6,708 bases of DNA from Actinomycetota bacterium (lineage in GTDB: Bacteria > Actinomycetota > Actinomycetes > Mycobacteriales > Mycobacteriaceae). The stretch's first letter is position 1, and every line of letters starts with the position of its first letter. The notes under the pieces are model-generated. The model did no database searches. It was not told the DNA's origin and saw only the letters and a program-made list of their open reading frames with translations. Position numbers and translations under genes: made by a program. The DNA lies in the NCBI GenBank assembly GCA_005787665.1, contig SYAB01000048.1, positions 1 through 6,708 on the forward strand. The letters are read 5' to 3'. This document shows, piece after piece, positions 1 through 5,700 of the stretch.

Positions 1-483
1 GGCGCCAACATCCTGGGCCGAATCATGGGCGCCTCGGTCACCTCCGACGGGTACCACATGGTGGCACCGGATCCCAACGGCGAGCAGGCAAGCCAGGCGA
101 TCACCCGGGCGGTGCAACTGGCCGGTCTGCAGCCCTCCGACATCGACCACATCAAGGCGCACGCCACCGGAACCCAGGTCGGCGACGTCGCCTAGGGTAA
201 GGCCATCAACGCCGCGATGGGCGGGCACTACCCGGCGGTCTACGCGCCGAAGTCGGCTCTCGGTCACTCGGTCGGCGCGGTCGGCGCGGTGGAGTCCATC
301 CTCACCGTGATGGCCCTGCGGGACGGGGTCATCCCGCCCACGTTGAACCTTCGCCACCTCGATCCGGAGATCGACTTGGACGTGGTGGCCGGAGAACCCC
401 GGCAGGGGGATTACCGCTACGCGGTGAACAACTCATTTGGGTTCGGTGGCCACAACGTGGCCATCGCCTTCGGGAAGTACTGA
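1..483 (+). pseudogene. kasB: 3' part of beta-ketoacyl-ACP synthase KasB, interrupted by an in-frame TAG
   Basis: KasB is the FAS-II condensing enzyme that joins malonyl-AcpM to a growing meromycolate chain and is needed for full-length mycolic acids. The window opens in frame 1 inside the gene. The catalytic His loop AHATGT is at 157-174 (His codon 160-162), PKSALGH with the active-site Lys (250-252) and second His (265-267) is at 247-267, and the terminal [12 protein letters not shown] motif is followed by the TGA at 481-483. KasB rather than KasA is chosen because of the HATGTQVGD loop, GANI and VAPDPNGE motifs, and the position directly upstream of accD6. TAG at 193-195 replaces the Glu codon of the family motif GD(V/L)AEG(K/R)AIN. 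About 96 residues, including the catalytic Lys and second His, would be lost. The frame is otherwise open on both sides with normal codon use, so the lesion is recent or a sequencing error. The catalytic Cys lies upstream of the window. Confidence 0.88.
193..195 (+). other. in-frame amber codon in kasB (Glu to stop)
   Basis: The reading GDVA-stop-GKAIN keeps frame on both sides, and a single G-to-T change (GAG to TAG) explains it. The change also creates a CCTAGG hexamer at 191-196. No frameshift is involved. The next in-frame ATG is at 217, but an 88-residue restart product would carry only the C-terminal active-site half and could not work alone. Confidence 0.9.
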
Positions 484-492
484 CGCGGCAAC

Positions 493-498
493 GAGGAG
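493..498 (+). promoter_or_regulatory. Shine-Dalgarno of accD6
   Basis: GAGGAG sits six bases before the ATG at 505, in the 21-base gap after the kasB stop. It fixes the accD6 start at 505 rather than at the second ATG (514). Because accD6 has its own strong ribosome site, its translation does not depend on ribosomes finishing kasB. Confidence 0.8.
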
Positions 499-504
499 AT
501 AGGT

Positions 505-1935
505 ATGACGATCATGGCCCCTGAGGTGGTCGGCGAATCGCTTGACCCTCGCGACCCGCTGCTGCGGCTTCGCACCTTCTTCGACGACGGAAGCGTGGAA
601 CTACTCCACGAGCGTGACCGGTCCGGCCTGCTGGCCGCGGCCGGCACGGTCAACGGGGTGCGGACGATCGCCTTCTGCACCGATGGCACCGTCATGGGCG
701 GCGCCATGGGCGTCGAGGGCTGCCAGCACATCGTCGACGCCTACGACCTCGCCATCGAAGAGCAGAGTCCGATCGTGGGCATCTGGCACTCCGGCGGCGC
801 ACGGTTGGCCGAGGGGGTGCGCGCACTGCATGCCGTCGGCCTCGTCTTCGAGGCCATGATCCGGGCCTCCGGGCACATCCCCCAGATCTCCGTCGTGGTG
901 GGCTTCGCCGCCGGCGGCGCCGCCTACGGACCGGCGCTCACCGACGTCGTCATCATGGCCCCGGAGGGCCGCATCTTCGTCACCGGGCCCGATATCGTTC
1001 GCAGCGTCACCGGCGAGGACGTCGACATGGAGTCCCTCGGCGGCCCGGACACCCACCACAAGAAATCCGGCGTGTGCCATATCGTCGCCGATGACGAACT
1101 CGACGCCTACGCGCGCGGGCGACGGCTGGTCGGATTCTTCTGCCAGCAGGGCCATTTCGACCGCAGCAAGGCCGAAGCGGCCGAAGTCGACCTGCACGCG
1201 TTGTTGCCGGAGTCCCCTCGCCGCGCCTATGACGTGCACCCGATCGTCGAGGCGCTCCTCGACCACGACGGTGAGGTCACCTCGTTCGAGGAGTTCCAGG
1301 CCAAGTGGGCCCCCTCCATGGTGGTCGGGCTGGGCCGCCTCGCCGGACGCACCGTCGGCGTCCTGGCCAACAACCCGCTGCGGCTGGGCGGCTGCCTGAA
1401 CTCCGAGAGCGCCGAGAAGGCAGCCCGCTTCGTGCGGCTGTGCAACGCCTTCGGCATCCCGCTGGTGGTGATCGTCGACGTGCCCGGCTACCTGCCCGGC
1501 GTCGATCAGGAATGGGGCGGCGTGGTGCGCCGCGGCGCGAAGCTGCTGCACGCCTTCGGGGAGTCCTCGGTTCCCCGGGTGACCCTGGTGACCCGCAAGA
1601 TCTACGGCGGGGCCTACATCGCGATGAACTCCCGGTCACTGGGTGCGACCAAGGTGTTCGCGTGGCCGGATGCCGAGGTTGCCGTCATGGGGGCCAAAGC
1701 CGCCGTCGGGATCCTGCACAAGAGAAAACTCGCCGCAGCCCCCGATGACGAGCGCGAGGCGCTGCACGAGGAGCTGGCGGCCGAACACGAGCGCATCGCC
1801 GGTGGGGTGGACAGCGCGATCGATATCGGCGTGGTCGACGAGAAGATCGATCCTGCCCACACCCGCGGCAAGCTCACCCAGGCGCTCGCCGAGGCGCCGA
1901 ATCGCCGCGGACGCCACAAGAACATCCCGCTCTAA
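505..1935 (+). CDS. accD6: acyl-CoA carboxylase carboxyltransferase (beta) subunit AccD6
   Basis: AccD6 transfers the carboxyl group from biotin on its alpha partner (AccA3 in M. tuberculosis) to acetyl-CoA, giving malonyl-CoA for FAS-II and mycolic acid synthesis in the cytosol. The 476-residue length is close to the family (about 473). The crotonase-like carboxyltransferase fold is seen twice: HSGGARLAEG (95-104) and GFAAGGAAYGPA (133-144) in the N half, and VDVPGYLPGVDQEWGG (about 324-339) and YGGAYIAMNSRS (367-378) in the C half; these Gly-rich loops form the oxyanion holes. FAWPDAEVAVMG and the C-terminal HTRGKL region are typical of acyl-CoA carboxylase beta subunits. The N terminus MTIMAPE matches the mycobacterial AccD6 start as I remember it. 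It follows kasB by 21 bases in the FAS-II cluster. Its stop overlaps the convergent glpD stop by four bases. No lesion is seen, unlike in kasB. Other AccD paralogues are less likely because of this context. Confidence 0.96.
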   Translation: MTIMAPEVVGESLDPRDPLLRLRTFFDDGSVELLHERDRSGLLAAAGTVNGVRTIAFCTDGTVMGGAMGVEGCQHIVDAYDLAIEEQSPIVGIWHSGGARLAEGVRALHAVGLVFEAMIRASGHIPQISVVVGFAAGGAAYGPALTDVVIMAPEGRIFVTGPDIVRSVTGEDVDMESLGGPDTHHKKSGVCHIVADDELDAYARGRRLVGFFCQQGHFDRSKAEAAEVDLHALLPESPRRAYDVHPIVEALLDHDGEVTSFEEFQAKWAPSMVVGLGRLAGRTVGVLANNPLRLGGCLNSESAEKAARFVRLCNAFGIPLVVIVDVPGYLPGVDQEWGGVVRRGAKLLHAFGESSVPRVTLVTRKIYGGAYIAMNSRSLGATKVFAWPDAEVAVMGAKAAVGILHKRKLAAAPDDEREALHEELAAEHERIAGGVDSAIDIGVVDEKIDPAHTRGKLTQALAEAPNRRGRHKNIPL

Positions 1936-3491
1936 CCCCCGCCTCCCCCGTGAGCGGAGGTGGTGAGGACCTCCCGCGCCGCCTCGACGGCCCGCTCCCG
2001 GTCGGCGGCGACCAGACCGATGCGGGTGCGCCGGTCCAGGATGTCGTCGACGTCCAGGGCGCCCTCATGGGTCACCGCATACTCGAACTCCGCGCGCGTG
2101 ACGTCGATCCCGGCTGCCACCTGATCGGTGGGCCGGTCGCAGCGCGCAACGGCGAGGACGTTGCTCGACTCCGCCCCGTACCGCGCGATCAGGGACGCCG
2201 GCATCTCACCGGTCGGGCGCTGGGCCGCAACGGGATTCGACGGAGCACCGACTAACGGCAGGTCCCGGGTCCGGCACGGCCCGGCGGTCAGACCCCGGGC
2301 CGCGAGCGCACGGTCGAGCACATCCTCGGCCATATAGCGGTATTCGGTGAGCTTGCCGCCCACGATGCTGAACATCCCCGACCCGGACTCCAGCACCGCG
2401 TGGTCGCGGGACAGATCCGAGGTTCGGGACTCCTCGCCCTCGCCCACGTCGATGAGCGGACGCAGTCCGGCATAGGCGCCGGTGACGTCGGCGGTCGTCA
2501 ACGCCGTCTGCAGTGCGGTGTTGACGGTGTCGAGCAGGAACGCGACCTCCTGTGCCGTCGGCTCCGGCTCGTCGGGGATCGGGCCCGGAGCCTCCTCGTC
2601 GGTGAGCCCGAGATAGACCCGACCCAGCTGTTCGGGCATCGCGAACACGAACCGGTTGCGCTCCCCCGGGATCGGAATAGTCAGTGCTGCAGTCGGATTG
2701 CCGAAAGCGGCCGCGTCGAACACCAGATGGGTACCCCTACTCGGCCGCAGCCTGATCGACGGGTCCACCTCCGCGGCCCAGACTCCCGTCGCGTTGATCA
2801 CCACCCGCGCAGCCAGATCCATGGATTCCCCGGTGAGTTGGTCGGTCAACCCCACCGAGTCCCCGGTCGCTGCCGACGCCTCGACCCGGGTCAGGATCCG
2901 CGCACCATGCTGGGCGGCGGTTCGCGCCACCGCCACCACCAGTCGGGCGTCGTCGATCAACTGGCCGTCGTAGGCCAGCAGCGCTCCGTCGAGTCCCGCG
3001 CGGCGCACCGTCGGGGCCATCGCCACCGCGTCGGCGACGCCGATCCGGCGCGGCCGCGGCAGAATCGAGGACGGCGTTCCGGCCATGGCCCGCAACGCAT
3101 CACCGGCCAGAAACCCCACCCGCACCAATGCCCGCTGCCTACGGCTCATCGCCGGCAGCAGCGGAACCAGTTGCGGCATCGCCGTGACCAGGTGAGGAGC
3201 GTTGCGCGACATCAGGATTCCGCGTTCGGCCGCGCTGCGGCGAGCGATGCCGATGTTACCGCTGGCCAGGTAGCGCAGACCGCCATGGACCAGTTTGGAA
3301 CTCCACCGGCTGGTACCGAAGGCCAGGTCGTGCTTCTCCACCAGGACCACCGACAGCCCGCGACTGGCGGCGTCGAGTGCGATTCCGGTGCCGGTGATTC
3401 CGCCACCGACGACGACGACGTCGACGGGTCCGCCGGCCGCCAGCGCCGCGAGATCGGCGGTTCGGCGGGACGCGTTCAATGCTGTGCTCAT
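1932..3491 (-). CDS. glpD1: FAD-dependent glycerol-3-phosphate dehydrogenase (GlpD1 type)
   Basis: The enzyme oxidises sn-glycerol-3-phosphate to dihydroxyacetone phosphate at the inner face of the membrane and passes electrons through FAD to quinone. The 519-residue protein carries both classical signatures of the family. The FAD-binding one, VGGGITGTGIALDAASRG, is at residues 28-45, followed by a conserved TSRWSSKLVHGGLRYL block at about 60-75. The second, GGKLTEYRYMA, is at 378-388. RPSRGTHLVFD (249-259) and AYAGLRPL (339-346, Arg344) are further family blocks. No transmembrane segment or signal peptide is visible, as expected for a peripheral enzyme. The ATG at 3491-3489 overlaps the tetR stop as ATGA, with only a weak upstream GGA, so translation is probably coupled to tetR. 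The C terminus ends in a low-complexity HGGGGG run that overlaps the end of accD6 on the other strand. The glpD1 symbol rests on position; a GlpD2 paralogue would look similar. Confidence 0.93.
   Translation of the reverse strand: MSTALNASRRTADLAALAAGGPVDVVVVGGGITGTGIALDAASRGLSVVLVEKHDLAFGTSRWSSKLVHGGLRYLASGNIGIARRSAAERGILMSRNAPHLVTAMPQLVPLLPAMSRRQRALVRVGFLAGDALRAMAGTPSSILPRPRRIGVADAVAMAPTVRRAGLDGALLAYDGQLIDDARLVVAVARTAAQHGARILTRVEASAATGDSVGLTDQLTGESMDLAARVVINATGVWAAEVDPSIRLRPSRGTHLVFDAAAFGNPTAALTIPIPGERNRFVFAMPEQLGRVYLGLTDEEAPGPIPDEPEPTAQEVAFLLDTVNTALQTALTTADVTGAYAGLRPLIDVGEGEESRTSDLSRDHAVLESGSGMFSIVGGKLTEYRYMAEDVLDRALAARGLTAGPCRTRDLPLVGAPSNPVAAQRPTGEMPASLIARYGAESSNVLAVARCDRPTDQVAAGIDVTRAEFEYAVTHEGALDVDDILDRRTRIGLVAADRERAVEAAREVLTTSAHGGGGG
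1942..1974. other. two mutually exclusive hairpins at the accD6/glpD convergent end
   Basis: GGAGG (1956-1960) can pair with CCTCC upstream (1942-1946, loop of 9) or, as GGAGGT (1956-1961), with ACCTCC downstream (1969-1974, loop of 7). The site begins seven bases after the accD6 stop and lies inside the last codons of glpD on the other strand. No T-run follows on either strand, so this is at best a weak, non-canonical terminator for accD6, and it may be chance in GC-rich DNA. Confidence 0.3.
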
Positions 3492-4069
3492 GGGTGCAGG
3501 TATCCGTTCAGTGTGTGGGCGAGTTCGCGGCTCAGGGCATCCGGACCGAGGATCGGTTCGACGATCTGACCGGATTGGATGACCGACTGGGTGATCAGCA
3601 GCACCATGGCGGCCAGTTGCCGGGGATCGCCCGGCCGGACACTGCCGGACGACTGCGCCTGGCGTAGCGCGTCGGACACCAGATCAATGAGGATCTGCTG
3701 GCTGGTACCCAGTCGGTCGGTGATATAGACCATCGCCAGTTCCGGAGCCGACCGCAGCACGGTCAGGACGACATCGTCCTCCCGCACCCTCCGGACGGCC
3801 GCGACGATCCGGTCCACCAGCGCCTCCCGGCCGTCGCCGCGGACCGGCACCGCCTGCCATGCCCCGGTCACCCGGTCGGTCAGCAGCGAGGCCAGAATCG
3901 CCCGGGTATCGGGCCAGCGTCGGTATACCGTCGGCCGGCTCACCCCTGCCCGGCGGGCGATCTCGGCCATGGTGACGCGCTGGACGCCGAAGTCATCCAC
4001 GCAACTGGCCGCAGCGGCCAGAATCCGGTCGCCGACCTCCACCGACTCGGCGTTACTGATTGACAACAT
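3488..4069 (-). CDS. TetR-family transcriptional regulator
   Basis: This 193-residue protein is a one-domain-plus-ligand-pocket TetR repressor. The N-terminal helix-turn-helix spans about residues 33-52 (TMAEIARRAGVSRPTVYRRW), with the usual RILAAAASCVDDFG helix before it. The C-terminal part (about 60-193) is the variable dimer and ligand domain and gives no clue to the ligand. I chose the ATG at 4069-4067 (MLSISN) because the start of the M. tuberculosis homologue Rv2250c looks the same; a TTG at 4108 would give 206 residues but would run 22 bases into the divergent gene. No Shine-Dalgarno precedes 4069, and a TACAGT -10 ends about seven bases upstream, so the mRNA is probably leaderless. 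It is first in a two-gene unit with glpD (ATGA overlap) and is transcribed away from the FAD oxidase gene. Control of both units from the shared 17-base gap is the simplest inference. Confidence 0.88.
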   Translation of the reverse strand: MLSISNAESVEVGDRILAAAASCVDDFGVQRVTMAEIARRAGVSRPTVYRRWPDTRAILASLLTDRVTGAWQAVPVRGDGREALVDRIVAAVRRVREDDVVLTVLRSAPELAMVYITDRLGTSQQILIDLVSDALRQAQSSGSVRPGDPRQLAAMVLLITQSVIQSGQIVEPILGPDALSRELAHTLNGYLHP

Positions 4070-4084
4070 CTGTAATACTGTAAC
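4052..4084. repeat. candidate TetR operator: imperfect dyad plus 8-bp-period direct repeat
   Basis: The outer arms GTTACTGATTGACA (4052-4065) and the reverse complement of 4071-4084 match at 10 of 14 positions, centred on 4068. Within it, CTGTAAT (4070-4076) and CTGTAAC (4078-4084) form a direct repeat of period 8. Small dyads GTA-A-TAC (4072-4078) and TAC-T-GTA (4076-4082) overlap. TetR proteins commonly bind such sites between themselves and a divergent target. The AT-rich stretch stands out from the GC-rich surroundings. Which element is the real operator cannot be decided from one sequence. Confidence 0.45.
4076..4082. promoter_or_regulatory. probable shared divergent -10 element (TACTGTA)
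   Basis: Read on the + strand, TACTGT (4076-4081) fits the mycobacterial -10 pattern TANNNT and leads to a start point at or within a base or two of the GTG at 4087. Read on the - strand, TACAGT (4082-4077) also fits and leads to about 4070, next to the tetR ATG at 4069. On the - strand a TTGACG at 4108-4103 could be a -35 (spacing 20, long). On the + strand TTGACA at 4060-4065 is only 10 bases from the -10, too close for a normal pair. Both start codons lack a Shine-Dalgarno, which fits leaderless transcripts. Confidence 0.45.
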
Positions 4085-4086
4085 CC

Positions 4087-5700
4087 GTGGCCGACTCCGA
4101 TGCGTCAAACCTGATTCCCCCGATGGCCTGGAACGCCTGGGGAGACCCCACGCTCGCCAAGCCGCTGTCCGCCGGGATCCGGTCCCTGCTCGAGCAGGCG
4201 CTCAGCGTGACCGGACCGGAGATCGCCGGACCGGCCGCCGAGGAGGTGGCGCTCACACCGTCGGCCCTGGCCCCGGATCACCGCGAGGGCCTCGCCGCGA
4301 TCGTCGGCGAGGAATTCCTTCGCACCTCGGACCGCGACCGGTTGCTGCACGCCGGCGGCAAGTCCACCCTGGACCTGCTGCGGCGCAGGCAGATTCACCA
4401 GGACGCCCCGGACGCGGTGGTGTTTCCCGGCGACGAGGACGACGTGGCGGCGGTGCTGGACTACTGCTCCCGTAACCGGATCGCGCTGGTGCCCTTCGGC
4501 GGCGGGACCAGTGTGGTCGGCGGACTGGATCCCATCCGCGGCGATTTCGGCGCTGTGATCACCCTCGATCTGCGCCGCCTCGACGCCCTGCACTGGCTCG
4601 ACGAGGTCTCCGGCGAAGCCGAATTGGGTGCCGGGGTCAGCGGGCCCGAGGCCGAACGCCTGCTGGGCGAGCGCGGATTCTCCCTGGGCCACTTTCCGCA
4701 GAGTTTCCTGTTCGCGAGCATCGGGGGATTCGCCGCCACCCGGTCATCCGGGCAGGACTCCGCCGGCTACGGCCGCTTCACCGAGATGGTGCGCGGCATG
4801 CGCGTCATCACCCCGGTCGGCGTCCTCGACCTCGGCCGCGCCCCCGCCTCGGCCGCCGGACCTGATCTGCGCGAACTGTTCTCCGGTTCCGAGGGCGTTC
4901 TGGGTGTCATCACCCGGGTGCGCCTGCGCGTGCATCCAGTACCTGCCAGCGTCCGCTACGAGGCGTGGTCCTTCCCCGATTTCGCCACCGGCACCGACGC
5001 CCTGCGGGCGGTGACGCAGACAGGTACCGGGCCGACCGTGCTGCGCCTGTCCGACGAGGCCGAGACCGGGGTCAACCTGGCCACCACCGACACCATCGGC
5101 GAACAGACCGTCACCGGTGGCTGTCTGGCGATCAGCGTCTTCGAGGGCACCGCCGCGCACACCGAGAGCCGGCACGCCGAGACACGCGCCCTCCTCGCGG
5201 CGCACGGCGGCACATCGCTGGGCGAAGCGCCCGCCAAGGCCTGGGAGCACGGTCGCTACAACGCCCCCTACCTTCGGGATTCATTGCTCGCCGCAGGTGC
5301 GCTGTGCGAGACACTCGAGACCGCGACGCCGTGGTCCAACATCCCCACCCTCAAGGCGGCGGTGACCGCGGCACTGACCGCGGCACTGGCCGACAGCGGG
5401 ACGCCGGCTCTGGTGATGTGCCACATTTCGCACGTCTACCCGACCGGCGCCTCGTTGTATTTCACCGTCGTCGCCGGCCAACGCGGTGATGCGGCCGCGC
5501 AGTGGCTGGCCGCCAAGACCGCAGCCTGCGAGGCGATCATGTCCAACGGCGGCACCATCACCCACCACCACGCCGTCGGCGCGGATCATCGCCGGTGGAT
5601 GGACGCGGAGGTCGGTGACCTCGGCGTGCGGGTGCTGCGCGCGGTGAAGCAGACCCTGGATCCGGTCGGAATCCTCAACCCCGGCAAGCTGATTCCGTGA
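4087..5700 (+). CDS. FAD-linked oxidase, alkyl-DHAP synthase (AGPS)-like
   Basis: This 537-residue protein belongs to the vanillyl-alcohol-oxidase-type flavoproteins and resembles alkyl-dihydroxyacetonephosphate synthase, which swaps the acyl chain of acyl-DHAP for a fatty alcohol to start ether lipids. FAD-binding blocks in order: PFGGGTSVVGG (136-146), ATRSSG (217-222) and GSEGVLGVI (267-275). The C-terminal cap has SHVYPTGASLYF (448-459) with Tyr458 where AGPS has its catalytic Tyr, then HHHAVG (493-498), the AGPS active-site His triplet, and the usual final NPGKL. All key residues are present, so activity is likely, but whether the substrate is acyl-DHAP in a mycobacterium is unproven; other VAO-type oxidase roles are possible. 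The start is uncertain: GTG at 4087 suits a leaderless mRNA, while ATG at 4123 (525 residues) matches where family similarity begins (AWNAWGDP). Neither has an RBS. Its last base overlaps dagK. It corresponds to Rv2251, which I recall is split into Rv2250A and Rv2251 in M. tuberculosis. Confidence 0.87.
   Translation: MADSDASNLIPPMAWNAWGDPTLAKPLSAGIRSLLEQALSVTGPEIAGPAAEEVALTPSALAPDHREGLAAIVGEEFLRTSDRDRLLHAGGKSTLDLLRRRQIHQDAPDAVVFPGDEDDVAAVLDYCSRNRIALVPFGGGTSVVGGLDPIRGDFGAVITLDLRRLDALHWLDEVSGEAELGAGVSGPEAERLLGERGFSLGHFPQSFLFASIGGFAATRSSGQDSAGYGRFTEMVRGMRVITPVGVLDLGRAPASAAGPDLRELFSGSEGVLGVITRVRLRVHPVPASVRYEAWSFPDFATGTDALRAVTQTGTGPTVLRLSDEAETGVNLATTDTIGEQTVTGGCLAISVFEGTAAHTESRHAETRALLAAHGGTSLGEAPAKAWEHGRYNAPYLRDSLLAAGALCETLETATPWSNIPTLKAAVTAALTAALADSGTPALVMCHISHVYPTGASLYFTVVAGQRGDAAAQWLAAKTAACEAIMSNGGTITHHHAVGADHRRWMDAEVGDLGVRVLRAVKQTLDPVGILNPGKLIP

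Noticed and set aside
193..195. TAG as a recoded (amino-acid-bearing) codon or programmed readthrough
   Set aside because: Neighbouring family members have plain Glu here, mycobacteria are not known to recode TAG, and no stimulatory structure is evident. A nonsense change or a read error is simpler.
217..483. Separate 88-codon gene starting at ATG 217
   Set aside because: It is the in-frame C-terminal remainder of kasB after the TAG. It has no convincing RBS and carries only half of the active site.
601..1551. Long open frame of 316 codons on the - strand inside accD6
   Set aside because: High-GC shadow frame opposite a strongly conserved gene, with His/Asp/Gly-rich composition and no recognisable motif or RBS.
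2400..3569. Open frame of 389 codons on the + strand opposite glpD
   Set aside because: Arg/His/Gln-rich shadow frame with no family motif. The opposite strand has both glycerol-3-phosphate dehydrogenase signatures.
4060..4065. TTGACA as a classical -35 box for the oxidase gene
   Set aside because: No acceptable -10 lies 16-18 bases downstream; the only TANNNT (4076-4081) is 10 bases away. It may instead be part of the operator dyad.
4070..4108. Upstream TTG start for tetR at 4108 (206 residues)
   Set aside because: It would overlap the divergent gene's start and translate the AT-rich promoter; the 13 extra residues do not look like a TetR N terminus.
4105..4692. Open frames on the - strand and +3 frame inside the FAD oxidase gene
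   Set aside because: Shadow frames of GC-rich coding DNA; the oxidase frame contains all FAD and active-site motifs.
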